Shown: positions 11,791 through 24,275, numbered from the stretch's first letter. The stretch is 64,000 nucleotides of DNA from Platynereis dumerilii (GCA_026936325.1 JAPTHN010000030.1:868001-932000), one strand, 5' to 3'. Numbers and translations: made by a program. The notes: generated by a model not told the origin, from the sequence alone.

Positions 11791-12992
11791 AACCAATTAC
11801 TATAGAGAAAGTGTAATAAGAAAATGGCATCATCCTGTACTTTCATAAATTTTTGTTCACAAAAAATATTCTTACGTATTTATAATTTAGAGTGGCTCTC
11901 ATTTCTATTTTATTCTATCTCATTACTAATGAGCTGCTGGCAACAATCAAATTCCTGATGTAATATCTATTAAATTAACAGCTTTGACTGGTATGCTCCA
12001 TGCTTTAAATAAATGCTCTCCATGGATTTACTTCTAAAGACGGGCTGAAACGTTTGTTCGTCATCTTTAACATTGCAGGAGCCAAAACAATCACTGTGCA
12101 ACAACTTAGGTCTCATTTAAGCAATGCACTTTTTACAGTCAGGTTATGACACCATTCATTATTTCCATCTTTATAACTTAATGGTTGTTCAGACCTCTTC
12201 TTAGGAATACCACTATAACAGTGTGACAGTGTTGATCGATTACATTTGTCAGCATTGAGGTCACGTTGATTAAACAAGGTGCTTGCCCAAAGGGCAATTT
12301 GTAACCTTTCTTGCGCGACAACACTACTTAGTCATAAGTATGCAGGACATGCCTGGACAAGGGTCTGAGGCTTTGGTGGAGTTACTATGGGGACTAGGGA
12401 GGAATTTTAACCTCAGCCGATGGCCAAGGTTAGGTAAAGGTATAAGATCTTTTTGCTTGTGCTTGCATACATGCCTTTTCTAATTTTTTTGATACAAGGT
12501 TTATCACATGCCAAGGTGCCAATCCTCACCCGCAGCTGCTGCTCCTAAATTAGTCTTCACCTATTTGCGACTTTTCAGCAGAAATTTGGGTATGTGCATA
12601 ATATCGTCAGTAAGAAACTCCAATCTAAGGCTAATGCCCATGCAGAATGTGATACTACCGGACTATGTTTCTAATAGGGAGTTTAGGGCACTTCCAACAG
12701 GCAGTTCAGGACACCTTTGGGCTTGCCACAGACAAGTTTAGTAACTGTTATATTCAATATCTATTCATGCCGGCCTCAGATATTATTGCGCCCTAAAGGT
12801 TTTAGATATTGACCACGAGAATACATTTATGAGATTCTATAGGATTCAGCATAGATGGTAAATGATACAGCTTGAATGACAAAGAAAAAGATAGCAGGCA
12901 TTGGCACTTGATGAATACCTTAATTTTTTTGTGATATAAATTTTCCAACGAAAAAAGAGACAAAATAATACAATACTAAACAAAAGACTCAC

Positions 12993-13031
12993 TTCAGCAG
13001 AGTAGACTCTCTTGGTGTATAGACCCTGCAG
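12993..13031 (-). CDS. Candidate micro-exon a, unit 1 copy
   Basis: On the minus strand the acceptor TTTGATTCTGCAG is followed by 39 open bases (LQGLYTKRVYSAE) and the donor GAA|GTGAGT. Length is a multiple of three. The unit 2 copy at 28374-28412 keeps both splice signals and the length but has TAG as its second codon. So it is a decaying exon, or sequence that only looks like one. No family recognised. Confidence 0.3.
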
Positions 13032-13586
13032 CTGCAGAATCAAATAACGATATCAGCTTGCAAGAAGCCAGCGGGCAGCTTTTGGCAGAGTAACAATGTT
13101 TAGTTTGGCAAAGGGAGAGTCCGTGGGTCTGATGTATGTTTCAACCTCAGGGCTACACAGGCTAAAGTTCTCGGCCCGCAAATGGACTTTTCTCATGTAG
13201 AGAGCTTTTGTGACCACTCAGACACATTCAGCTTTTGATGATTCTTTGCACTACATCGGTTAAATTTGATTCTTCAAAGTGGTATTATCATCTTCACGGA
13301 CATGAACTATCACTTATAATAAAGCTCGGTTTTAAGATATGTATGATTCCTTTTGCAAATGCAATTAGCATGACCGACAAAAAGGAGCAAGATTGGTACA
13401 AAAAAATAAAAGATAAATAAATAACTACAGTAACATTTTATCACTTGATGCAAAAAAATAGTATATACGAAGAACAGGAGTATTGAAATAGACAAAAATT
13501 GTCAGAAACCACACGTAAATATTTTGTGTACTTAGTAATTCTATTCTGCTTTGTAACTTTAACACATATTTAAGAATCATCCAACA

Positions 13587-13711
13587 AAATCCTTAGGTTC
13601 CACTGATTAGTTTGAAATAATATAATAGGAAAGTTATTCAGAATAAATACATTGTGAATGAAATATTTTTTACTAATACAATGTCTTTATTCGGAATAAC
13701 TTTCCTATTAT
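13587..13711. mobile_element. Short hairpin insertion with 11-bp target duplication
   Basis: The word ATCATCCAACA stands on both sides (13576-13586 and 13712-13722), while unit 2 has it once (near 28970), so this is an insertion into unit 1. The last two thirds (about 13617-13711) form an almost perfect hairpin: TATAATAGGAAAGTTATTC and its complement, then AATAAA.ACATTGT and its complement, around a short loop. It has no coding capacity. The family is unknown. Confidence 0.7.
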
Positions 13712-13827
13712 ATCATCCAACAATATTGTGGACATAAAACAAAATAAAAGCTAGTAGAAAGAGATCTTCTGGAAAATATATAAAATCAAGAGTAGTGTAC
13801 ATGAGTAACTGTTACATATCCTTCTGG

Positions 13828-14000
13828 CATCAATCTGAAGGATTCAGAACCAATCTGGCCAGAACTCAAGAACCCATTTGGAGATTTCAGACATTCCCAT
13901 CTGGTGTATTGCCAGTCTTGATATAAGAGGTTTGCCAATATCCCCGAGGAACTCCCAGCTGTCCAGCAACCACTGTGTACAAACAAAGGCTGCCAGACAG
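13828..14000 (+). repeat. Block A in unit 1
   Basis: Degenerate 20-24-base repeats with AGATTTCAGACATTCCCATC, then CCCGAGGAACTCCCAGCTGT. On the minus strand two frames stay open across it (13786-13986 and 13844-14047). The matching frames in units 0 and 4 hold stops, so I do not call an exon. Confidence 0.6.
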
Positions 14001-14740
14001 CTGCCCTCAGCTTCTACTTCATTAAAAGATGCATGAGCATGAAACAATCGATTAAATCATTGAGGCTTTGATGCAAATTACATACATGGACCAGTGGGGA
14101 TCAAAAATGGTCTCCTCAATGTCAAAGGTGGCTATTATCGCATTAACTATACAGGATTTTGTGAATGTAGTCCATGAATATCACCATAATCATGATTTCT
14201 GAGTTGTGGATAGACATACATGCATCCCACGATCATTAACTTTTTGTCTATACTAATTACCTGGCATATCAAAAATCCTTAGTAAACATCATAAACTCCT
14301 GACTGCATTATCACTTGAAATAATTAATCAATATATGAAATAATTCCTGGCAGTTTACATAAAGTAGGACAAAATTTATGTGGAACAATCTTCTACTTCA
14401 ACCTGCTCCTGTGGGTAAAGAAAATATTATGTTGAAATACTTTTTGGGATATGCCACAAATAACCTTGCTGCCTTATCACTTGACATCCACTGTATTGCT
14501 ACATCTTTAAGACATATTTCATGACACATGCTAATAGGAAATCTCATAGATTCCTTGGCTATGCAGTAGCATATTGTTTCTTGTCACGAACATCAATAGA
14601 AAATGGATGAAGCACAATCATTATTTCTTCTTGGAAGAGTCAGGGAAAACCTATGTTACATCTGCATCTCTACATCTTATGTCAGAGTATAAAATATACC
14701 ATCGCAGGAGAGAAGGATACACATTTAGTTGGTAGCTTGT

Positions 14741-14792
14741 CATCACTGTTGGACTATTCCTGTTGGACTATTCCTGTTGGACTATTCCTGCT
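14741..14792 (+). repeat. Three tandem 16-base repeats
   Basis: The word TGTTGGACTATTCCTG occurs three times in a row. The matching place in unit 2 (about 30145-30170) has a single, diverged copy, so it expanded after the units separated. Confidence 0.7.
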
Positions 14793-15545
14793 CTGTCATC
14801 TACCAGCATCTATTATTATGTCATAAAGCTATGTATTTTTTGTGACATGTTTCAAAACTTTCAACTTTTTTAATGTGTATTATAATCTGTCACGACTGAT
14901 AAGGAGAACATGATGTTTATTACGCAGACGGAAGCAATAGGTTTTAAAAATGTGTAATATTATGATACTAAAATCACTAAATCAGATATAATCAATCCTT
15001 TGCATTTTCTTTTCCGATCAGTGGCTCTTTGCCACCTCCCGGTTATTAGAATCAGAGATATTTTAAGCTAAACTTTTTTGTATGTCATCTGTTGGTTAAC
15101 CAAATTTGATGAAACATTATGGCATTTGTCCAAAAGTTATTGATAGACTTTGTCAAAAATAACAATACCAAATGTTGCTACCCGCTTGAGTTGTTGCATG
15201 TGGCAAAAGTCAAATAAGGAATTGCAAAATTAGATAGCCTTTAGGCCAAACATAATTGATTTTTAGCTACTCAGCTACTCATACATACCAAAAACAAAAA
15301 TGTTCTGTCTACGAAAAATAACCTTATCCCCAACATTGTTCAATTGATGGCCTGAGTCAAAAATGAGACACAGCTTTGGTCAAACATACCAATCTAAAAA
15401 TATGCCCTAGGAAGAAGAAACAAAAAGCTAACATTCAATTGTGCCTGGCCTTATAAATTGTGCATTTCTTTGGTAATGACAGATGTAATCCCATCTAAAT
15501 GTATCTGAAGATGTTTAAAAAATAATGAAAAACTGGTGCACTCAC

Positions 15546-15620
15546 CTTAAATTTACATTAGTATAAGTTTAGTTTGATTGGCCATTTGTAAATTAGAACC
15601 TTTACAGTGAAAGCACCCAC
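15546..15620 (-). pseudogene. Candidate micro-exon b, unit 1 copy (not open)
   Basis: A good acceptor (TTGATTTTCAG|GTGGGTG) and donor (AAG|GTGAGT) on the minus strand bound 75 bases. The frame VGAFTVKVLIYKW... runs 20 codons and then meets TAA before the donor. See the unit 0 and unit 4 copies. Confidence 0.25.
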
Positions 15621-16999
15621 CTGAAAATCAATAAAAACACCAGTATAAGACAAATTAAAAGCTGCGAGCAAATTTTATAAATTAAGCAAATCATTTTGAT
15701 TACAGTCATTATGTTACTACAGTAAGCTGCTGCAACTGTCCACTGTGATTGTATGGGATTTAAGACATGGTGGAAACAGTGATATATGAATGCGTAAAAA
15801 ATCTATAGCTAAGGTATAGAAAACGTATATATTTTGTCTCAAAAATACTCTTCCATAAGCGAGGAATAGCGTGATATACAGCAGTGATCACAGCGTTTCG
15901 TGGAGACCTGAAAGAAAACAATGAAAGACGAAATACAAAAGTAAAGCGTCAGCGAAACATAAAGCAACACACAGATTATGTTATTTTGAGGGCTGAAAAT
16001 TACATCACAGGCAACGGCAAAAAATCAGTGCATCTTGCAAGTTTTCTGGTCTATGTATTTAAAAATGTTGATGTTAAATGAGTTTTAATCACTGAAAAGA
16101 ATGAGCAGAATTGTGAGCCTAATCAGTACCAGGAGCCTTAATTACTGAAGTTTTTTGGGTTGCACTTATTATCAATTTCACTGTGAAATCATTTAAAAGG
16201 GTCCAATATGATCCTGATTCGATGATTCACGCCTTATCATAACAGTCGTTTAAATACTATAATGTTATCAATACAAAATTATACATCTTCTCCCTTTCCC
16301 ATTTACTTTGAGATTGAATTAATCACTGTATCATGGATTATGGAAAACTGAGTCTTGTTTTGCATCAAGTCATATAGATGGCTGACTGACCCAATTTTCT
16401 TCATTGAGAAAGTACTTACATTGCAGTTGCATCGTGAAGTGATATTGGAACTTGCAGTGTGAGCTTTTCTTTTTGAAACGTGTTGCAGTTCTGCTTTGAT
16501 TTAATTAGATTTTCATACAAGAACTTTTGCACTTCTTGTATGCTAAAGCAGGAGAAGGGAGATGTGACAGTAGCAATAAAACGCTCCATTAATCACAGAG
16601 TGATGTCTTCCACTTTTCCATACAAATGCTCAAGGAAAACCAGTTCCAGTGCTCATAATAAGATCAGTGCTCAGATCAAACAATTGTTATTAGGAGGTTT
16701 TTTGTACAAGTATTTCACAAAAAAGCTAACAATCCTGAGCATCCTCAGTGCCAGAAAGTGGCAAACAGCACCAAATATTTTGTCAGTTTCCAATCTATTA
16801 GTGTAGAAGCATGGTAAAAGTTAGTGTACCTACAAAATCACAGCAATCTCTAAAAGCTGGGAAATTTATAATGATCATTCTATGTTTCTACTCAATCATC
16901 AGTATTAAGGCAGTGTAAGATATTAGTATCATTTTCGTTCTCAAGAATCTTTCAATCATTTTCTGTTCCATATAACTGCAGATTTATTTAAATGAATGA

Positions 17000-17260
17000 T
17001 TCATAGCTTTAAGCGGCCTCTCTTGACTTTGAAAAAGAGAAATTGGCTGTTTGATTAATTGAAAGTCAAATGCCCAGCTAATCAAGTGTAGTGTGCCTAT
17101 CAACTGTAGGATTGGCATCTTGAATGAGAAATGTGCGTGAGGCTAGTTTGACCCAGGTGTAATTGCCAGGAAGGAAGGCTCCTCATTAGGTGGTTAGAAT
17201 GATTAGTTGCAACATAGTAGCCACTGAGGGTTTTCTGTCAGGGAATAGGAAGGAAAAAGG
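17000..17260 (+). repeat. Block B in unit 1
   Basis: One of the best-kept blocks. It holds CCCAGGTGTAATTGCCAGG and GATTAGTTGCAACATAG and recurs at 32935-33180, 42935-43180 and 57920-58120, with an inverted scrap at 1718-1812. No reading frame is kept across copies. Confidence 0.65.
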
Positions 17261-17654
17261 GGTCAACAGTCTTTCCTTGATTTTTAAATAAAAGGCCAGC
17301 TTGCAAAAATCCTTTGCTAACTTCCAAATGATTTTATACTACCATCAGTGATACACTTTATTGAAAGTTCAGGTCAAAAGTGATTTTGAATGAAATTTTT
17401 TTTTTGAAACAATCATTCTTGTTTTCACGTGTATGTCAGGTTTTTCCTGTACAGTATTTCCACCAGCTGAATTGGAATGGCATGGTGGACAAGCCCAAAA
17501 ACATATAAGGGTTTCTGATTGGACTTTATTACTCATAGTGTACATGTTATTTAAATCTTCAGACTTTATTTTGTATCTTCGTGCATCTGGATGATGAACT
17601 CCTGCATTCCATAACATATATATGAAACTACTAATTGCACTTACCCTTACAAAT

Positions 17655-17860
17655 CTTCATATCTTGAGACAGAGCCTTGCATAACCAAGTTATAACAAGA
17701 ACCAACATAGTAGGTCATTAGGATCAACTGATTTGACAAGGTGCTTGCCTTCAGTGCCATTGACAGAGAACAACACAGCACAGCCTCAAGTATGCAGGAC
17801 ATGCCAAGCAAAGGTCTAAGGCTCGGCCTCAGCAATTATTGTGCTCAAGGTGTTGTCAAG
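17655..17860 (+). repeat. Block J in unit 1
   Basis: It contains CATTAGGATCAACTGATTTG and AAGTATGCAGGACATGCC. It recurs at 33740-33935, 43535-43745 and 58545-58745. A shorter relative, J', lies at 12190-12425 and 26545-26765. On the minus strand a frame of about 60 codons is open in units 1-3, but unit 4 and J' break it. Confidence 0.65.
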
Positions 17861-17907
17861 GGGTGATGGCCGGTGTTGTCAAGGGGTGATGGCCGGTGGC
17901 AAAGGGT
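17858..17907 (+). repeat. Two tandem 24-25-base repeats
   Basis: GGTGTTGTCAAGGGGTGATG and its following bases occur twice in a row. Units 2 and 3 have one copy here. Confidence 0.65.
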
Positions 17908-19245
17908 TGAGATTTCTCACACTTCTATAGGTCAGGAGGCTGAGTCTACATGCACGGAAGCATTATACATGTGTATGTTTCTACCCAACATTGCTGGATA
18001 TAGTATTTTTGTAATACATAGTTAATCATGCAATACGCATTGAAAAGTGAATGGACGTACATGTGCAGAAAATGACTTTTGCACAAAAAGAGTAATTGGT
18101 ACTACACCAAGCTATACCCTTTGCACCCCCTAGTGGCAACTACATTGTTACATCTCAATGCCCTTGCCCAGTAATGAAGGGAGTCCTGCAAGATTTGTAT
18201 GGCCAAGCGAGGGTGTGGCAAATAGAAAGGGTCACAGTAGCAAATAGTCAGGCATACAAACCTGGGCTCGATATTGACACATGTTAAAGACCATGAAATA
18301 TATCTTGTGCCACGTATAGAGGGGGATCTGCCCCATTCAGACACTTCAAGAGAAAATAAAGACAATTTATATAATTTCACAGATTGTTATATTACCTAAT
18401 AAATCATTCCTGTAATAACTAATAAGTTCTTTTCTACAGGCTCTCCGCTATTCATACGACACATTAAGCTTGTCCAGATAAGATGCTTGTTATTTCAATT
18501 CCTTTCTTTTTTTCCCTCTCAATTTTATGATTTTACACATGAATGTGGGACACATAAATATGAGATATTCTTACTACATCAATGAGGCGCACTACACTTC
18601 ATACTAAGCTGCACGATTAAGGCTTTTGCTGACTACATGTCAGTTCACACAGTATGCAGTATGAAGTCTGTCAAGTCTGCTTAGCTTATCTAGTCCTCAA
18701 GGGTTTATAACGCCTTTTGGATACATTCCCTAAGGATCCTTTATCTCTCTATTCCATGCATGTATGTACGTGCATTGTTCAGTTCATCGAAAGGTTACAG
18801 AGATCAAATGATGGTACATCACAAGATTTTACAAAGCCAGCATTGGGTCCTTTTAAAGGCCCATTCTATAAGGAAAATCAAAACACATTTAACACAATAT
18901 ATTTTCTCAAATAATTCATACTCAACATATGGCTCAGTTAGTCAGAGAAATAATGGAATGACATCATTATTTATAGACAAAGAATTACATAATTATATAA
19001 TTATTTGAACAACTCAGTACTTAAAGAAAACAACAAAAATTTTGCATAGTATACAGTAAAGACCTAAAGGGTAATCGCTTAGTTCTGCTACTTTCCAAAA
19101 AATATCAAAAACTTCCATTCGTCGTTATCCACCTGTAAGGTGCTGCAGAGGCGTTAAACACAAACACATTATCCGCCTGTATGTTTCATTGGTCTACAAC
19201 AAGAACAAGAAGTGCACCAATGGTCAGCGAAATTCTATATTTTAC

Positions 19246-19293
19246 CTGCCGCAACAGTTGGTGCACAATTAAATTAGAGAAGAAAACTGAAGT
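19246..19293 (-). CDS. Candidate micro-exon c, unit 1 copy
   Basis: On the minus strand, TTCTTTTATATCCCCTAG is a strong pyrimidine-rich acceptor. It is followed by 48 open bases (TSVFFSNLIVHQLLRQ) and CAG|GTAAAA. Units 2 and 3 have the same 48-base length, an open frame and the same junctions, with several substitutions. Unit 4 is 49 bases long and has a stop. The unchanged length in three copies and kept splice signals argue for a real phase-0 exon, at least until recently. It has the same length and a Q|GT end like exon b of unit 0. I do not recognise the peptide. Confidence 0.35.
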
Positions 19294-19619
19294 CTAGGGG
19301 ATATAAAAGAAGCTTCATCAATCATCATCAAGAAAGCATGAGGTTTTTATTGTGTTTATTAGGTCATTAATTATGAGAAAATGCATTAATAAATTTTATG
19401 AGCATGGTATTATGATGTTGAAGCCATTAGCAAATACATGATTTTATGAAAGAGAAAACTGGATTCTTAGCTTTCAGGTTGGGACATTAATCACGAGATA
19501 TAAGAGATAAAATTTAAAACAAATCATATAACCATATGACGTGAAACCATTAGCTTAGTTATGATTTTACAGAAGTATAAAAATGTACCTTTTGCTTTCT
19601 CATTCCGTCCACCCCGACT

Positions 19620-19985
19620 CCTGCCAATTTGCCTAATTTAATGTGTCTCTTTAAACATTTCAGTTTATTACTGTTATCACGACTGCCTTAATGTACCTTA
19701 AAACTGTCATGATTCTCCACATTCAATCCAGTTGTTTTGGAATCAATTAATTTCCTCATAAACTCATAAACCTCAGTTGAATCATCAACTCCCAGTCCCG
19801 GCTCATAAACCAATTAAATTCCCCTTCACAACTTTCCAGGGGCTGGGAAACATCTCTCCATAAAGCATAGGTTATTTATCTAAAGATAGGGAATATGTGA
19901 TAATAACATATTCCTGATTTTATAAGCCTGTCATTCTGGTTCCTCAGCACTGACGAAGGAGATGCAATTATTTCTTGCGCCTAGT
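19620..19985 (+). repeat. Block C in unit 1
   Basis: It contains TATCACGACTGCCTTAATG, AACTTTCCAGGGGCTGG and TATTCCTGATTTTATAAGC. It recurs at 36620-36930 and 46030-46350. A shorter relative, C', lies at 25310-25500 and 53395-53600. One-base indels between copies rule out a conserved coding frame. Confidence 0.7.
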
Positions 19986-20214
19986 GTCATTTAAGGAAAG
20001 TAAAATAATCAAATTTAATTTGAGTTGAGGATATTAGTACAGCACTCTTCCAGTTGTCTGATCAGAGGAACTGCATCACATAACATAACTATCTTAATTA
20101 AGCAACTGAAAAAAATACCAATTTCCATCAATTTCAAAACAGTTTCCGGAAGCAGTTACTGCCCAGCTCACTGAAAGCACAAACAAAGTAACACCGAAGT
20201 TTAGGTGAATTATT

Positions 20215-20490
20215 CATTCAGCTAGTATGACAGGTTTGCCTATCACCACATATGGACCTTGTATGTAGGCATTGACCTCATGTCTTTTGGACCTTTGCAG
20301 CAGCTGTTTCTATTCAGTTGTAGGTCCCAAGGCCAAATGAAAACGGGACCCTTTTAAATTCCTAGATTTGGCTGGAGAGATTGATTTGTACTACTAAAGC
20401 TCCTGAATGTTTGACCAACCAGTCCATTGCCCTTGGCCAGCTTGAATTAATTTGAATAATTGCGCCAATTCTGGGTTAGACCTCCCAGCA
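20215..20490 (+). repeat. Block D in unit 1
   Basis: It contains GGACCTTTGCAGCAGCTGTT and TTGCGCCAATTCTGGGTTAG. It recurs at 37935-38205 and 46810-47070, and a fragment is inverted at 63640-63735. An 82-codon minus frame in unit 2 is broken in units 1 and 3. Confidence 0.7.
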
Positions 20491-21594
20491 GCATTTTGCG
20501 GTTTAAAACAAGGAGTAAGACGTTGTGAGTCCCGAATTATTGTAATATTGATACAAGACAAAGGAACAATTAAATCATTGGTAAGAATTATAAGAGACTA
20601 AGTAGATTTAGCTACTAACTATTTAAAGGCAAAAAGACAGAACTAATGATTTATTTTGGCAGATCCAATTAAAGTCATTAAACCCCAGATGCTCTCAATC
20701 AAAGTGGTCTGATTAACTTCACAAATAGATATAGGCAAAAAAAAACATTTCCCCCATCACAATAATTATTATTTAAAAATAAAATAAAGATAGAGAACAT
20801 CACAATGACAGACATGATTAATTAATTTTATTCCCTTTGGTAATGAAATTCAATTCACTGCTTCAAAGAACAAACAAAAATTAAGCCTATAAAGCAGTAA
20901 CTATTTCTGTCAAACAATTGCAACAAATGAAATGATCAGAAGAGCAGTAAACTTCGTTTGAGCTAACTTGATTTGAAATTTAAAACTTAAAATCTATGCT
21001 TGATCCTTTTCTGCGTTTTTTTTAGATGAGTCCAATTGGCCTTGGCATAAGGTAAATGACAGGTCATGACCTCAGGAGGACTAAACTATGTGTATAGTGA
21101 AAGCTAATTTTGCCAAGATGTTTAGTAAACTGTAGTCTTTCAATAATCCTTTATAAAAGCTCAACGTATGCTCCGCTGTTTCTTATGAAAAATTATTCAC
21201 CTTCCTAGTTCTAGACAGCACTGATGTTTCTTTTCAAGTAAGTGTTTACAAGGTCTTTGCAAAGTGAGCCAGGTTCTCCTGGGGCTTTGATGAGTCCGGG
21301 TAACAGTCCTCCAAAGCTCACAACTAGTCCTCGAGAATACGGCTAGTCAAAGTAATCAAACCATTACTGCAGAGCAAATGTAGGTGCAGCAAACATATTG
21401 CGATATATATACCAACTGATGACACTGGATGGATGACTGGTGTTCTAAGTGTTGATACATTGAACAGCCAAGGTTAATCAGAGATGACAGTACAGTAATG
21501 AGACACATGGTGAGTGAAACATCCATACCACAAAGTCGCAAACAGCCAGAAAGAAGTCTGATTCGAAGCGGGTACCCAGCAATTTGGGAATTGT

Positions 21595-21990
21595 AGTAAT
21601 CAACTAGTCTGTTAATTATTCAAGCCTATGGCTTGGTGTCTGGTTCTTTTTGCCCTGCCTTAATTGCTTGAAGATTGCTATAGCCTTTCGGTGTGATGAA
21701 CTCATGATGTCCCAAGTGAACATTTAACAGTCTGATGCTGGCATTTAAGGAACCCATTTCTAGCAGTTACGACCGAAAAAAGTCAGACCTCCCTTCCCCA
21801 CCTTGAATGGAAATGGCCTCAAAGGCACAAAGCTGAGACGTCATGGGCTTTCTATAAGGCTTAGGAACTCACTTCACGTGACTACCAGTAGGAAAAAGAC
21901 ATCATTAATGAATCAACCAAGCTGTGAATGGGGTTACCAGAAGGTGTAAAAAGAGATGTTTCAAGATACTCGGAGCCTTAATGAACACTC
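21595..21990 (+). repeat. Block F in unit 1
   Basis: It contains TTAGTCTGTTAATTATT-like sequence, GTCTGATGCTGGCATTTA and CCTCAAAGGCACAAAGCTGA. It recurs at 39325-39725 and 48275-48665. Shorter relatives lie at about 24555-24600 and 50585-50630, and at 25905-25995 and 54060-54150, showing older duplication inside the unit. Confidence 0.7.
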
Positions 21991-22525
21991 ACTGGACTTT
22001 TTGTTCAGATCACATAAAAGGTGAAGCACGTGCCACAACACGGCAATAAACGCATTACTATGAATTTGTGTTCTTTCATTGCCCATATTTTCTGGAACTA
22101 GCCTTTTATATCGATATAAACATCTGTGATACCGCAATTGATGTAATATGACATCCGAAGTCATTCTGTTGTTACGCTTACTGCACTAAGATCATATGTG
22201 TAGTTGACATACAGATATTCATGATTGTGCTTCTAAGCCACTGGAGCCAGATAGGGTGTCAAGATAGAAGCTGTGATTGGCATTGGAATAATGAATATAT
22301 ATAAGCATACTATGATATTCCTTGCTTTAGACTGCCTTAAATTTTGACAACTTAGTATAACATAATCAAGGGAGGTGGCATGTACTTCAGATGTGCTTTT
22401 ATTTGCAACTGCCATCGTTCAATCAGTGCTCAATTGTCCACTCATATTTTATATTAATCATTGTTCTGTTTCAGAATGGCTGCTCCTGCATGCCTTATCA
22501 TACCAGTATGTTTATATAACTTCAG

Positions 22526-22676
22526 TTCATGACAAGAAACAACAGTAGGCTATGTAGTAACAAATTCCATTATCACAGAATTCCCATTAGCGAATATTCA
22601 TATGAAGACATGAAACAACATAAGACAAAGGAACATGCACAAAGAATAACAAAGGAATGCAGAATTTTATATGTAT
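22526..22676 (+). CDS. Candidate + strand exon, unit 1 copy
   Basis: After ATATAACTTCAG (a usable acceptor) an open frame reads MTRNNSRLCS... and ...YEDMKQHKTKEHAQRITKEC, ending at TGA (22674-22676). The unit 3 copy at 49605-49835 keeps the acceptor and frame and runs further. A 62-base stretch within it differs at one position, against clearly more in neighbouring sequence. I do not recognise the peptide and see no convincing donor. It could be a decayed exon or a conserved non-coding patch. Confidence 0.25.
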
Positions 22677-23190
22677 GAAACATTCCATATTCAATTTACA
22701 CCACGTTTCATGAGCACTATGATCAGTTCTGCAAAGTTTCATGAAAAAATTAGAGTTAGTGAGTACATTTTTTGGCAATGACAAATTGAGAAAAAATCAT
22801 ATGGCACTTTCATTGTCCAATACTTTCAGTGTGTAATTGGTTTCATGTTGACATTATATGAACCTAATTTTGAAAACCGCTAATGGCATCTGCTAGTTCA
22901 TATTAAAATATCCACTTTCTCATTTGAAGTGCAATATGTAATATTCCACCTATCAAAAACTCTTGCCGAACTAGAGATAAGGGATGCATTTATATCTTCT
23001 AGTCTGTGCTTCTCTTCCTCCATGTATCAGCTTTTATTCCCCTTGCAGCTTTCTTTAGTTATTTTTTGTCTGTACACATTTTTTTTAGATGTAACAGTAT
23101 CCAGTCCAAATCAAAGACCGAAAAAGTGACACCAGGTATGATTGTAGGCTTTAAAACGAAAGGCCGAGCAAATTTATAATAGCAAGTGAT

Positions 23191-23745
23191 AGACCGAGGT
23201 CACAGTCTTCACGTTGCTGTAGGCAACGTAGACTGAGGACATTGCATTGGTTGACCACTCATGAAAAATCAACAATTGAAATCAGTTTTAGAACTGCAAT
23301 AAACAAGGAGATTTCAGTATCTCAATATAAAAATGACACTCACAACAGTTAATGCAACACCCTTCAAACAGAGAAATACAAAACAACCCCCTCCTCTGCC
23401 AATGCCAAAGTCAATGAACTGTGTCAGACTGGTCTTTGATAAATGGTGGCAGCACCTTACAGTGCATTGCCATGATCCTGATTGAATCAAGTTTGAGAAA
23501 TATATCAATATGATGTTATATATTTTATATTAGACTAAAAGAATGCTATTTCCTGTGATGTGATTGTTTCTTTCCCATCTTTATATATAGATAGATAGAT
23601 AGATAGACCGATAGATAGACCGATAGACAGACAGATAGACAGCTAGACAGATAGACAGATAGATAAATAGATAGATGAGAGAGAGAGAGATTCTTTATTA
23701 GCCAATATCAAATAACATTAACATCGGAATTCATTTTACTCAGAA

Positions 23746-23835
<90 letters not shown>

Positions 23836-24275
23836 GCATAAATATAGCTTGGACGAAATATCTGGACTGCTCATTCCTTTCAGCTTTGATTTGAGAGTTC
23901 ATTTATAAAGTGTCAAAATCCTTTAATCAGTGTTGTCAAGTGTTTGATTTGTCAAACTGTTAATCATATATATACTCTAAACAACAAACAGACCAACAGC
24001 TATAAACAGTATGCAAAGTTTCCCCCTCAACAACCTCCAAATTTAGGCCATAATTGTGCTTAATTTGGCCGATTTCTACACTTTAAAGTACTGGAATCAT
24101 TTGAAATTTTGACATAATATATTTTAAGGCATTTTCTACCTATCCATGCTTTTAATTGGGTTGTAACTAGCCCCAAAACAGCTGCGACAAGACTCTTGTT
24201 GCAACTGTTCAGCTCAGTGAGGCCAATGTCTCCCATCCCTCACAGCTGCACTGTGAGGGGGGGTCTTCCTATCTA
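23191..24275. mobile_element. 1,085-bp insertion with 10-bp target duplication
   Basis: AGCAAGTGAT stands at both edges (23181-23190 and 24276-24285). Unit 3 has it once, uninterrupted, near 50242. Each end has a hairpin: near the left, CAGTCTTCACGTTGC pairs with GGCAACGTAGACTG; near the right, CCTCACAG pairs with CTGTGAGG. The two ends share AGACC...TCACAGT in inverted orientation, only loosely. It has no frame beyond repeat-derived ones and contains GATA microsatellites. A 9-10-bp duplication fits Mutator-like or a retroposed element; the hairpins favour a DNA element. I leave it unclassified. Confidence 0.7.
23588..23834 (+). repeat. GATA microsatellites
   Basis: An imperfect GATA/GACA run at 23588-23674 is followed by a short GA run near 23676-23690. 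A pure run of about 22 GATA units lies at 23746-23834. All lie inside the 1,085-bp insertion. Confidence 0.95.

Larger units (their letters stand above)
5430..12190 (+). repeat. Tandem unit 0 (partial, diverged)
   Basis: This opens with a block shared with 13040-13210 and 28415-28600 (shared GGCAGAGTAACAATGTTTAG and CAAATGGACTTTTCTCAT). Block A (6015-6200), the candidate micro-exon b (6359-6406) and the 7370-7480 block follow in the same order as in units 1 and 2. After that it diverges. It carries a 943-bp transposon (8875-9817) and block I (11500-11790). It joins unit 1 at block J' near 12190. It is shorter and more diverged than units 1 and 2, which suggests an older or more eroded copy. 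Confidence 0.65.

Noticed and set aside
16400-16470. A minus-strand donor (AAT|GTAAGT) in the 16375-16480 block, possible fourth micro-exon
   Set aside because: Unit 2 lacks the GT at this place and unit 0 has its donor elsewhere, with no common acceptor, so no consistent exon can be drawn.
17647-17835. Similar 60-83-codon minus frames in block J of units 1, 2 and 3
   Set aside because: Unit 4 and J' copies break the frame, and unit 3 needs extra bases. General sequence similarity of the duplicates explains it.
22233-22415. A 60-codon minus frame in block G, also in unit 3 (48906-49088), without indels
   Set aside because: About a quarter of residues differ, as expected for neutral duplicates. 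There is no splice site or recognisable motif.
23708-23902. A 64-codon minus frame with repeated SIYL
   Set aside because: It is a translation of the GATA microsatellite.
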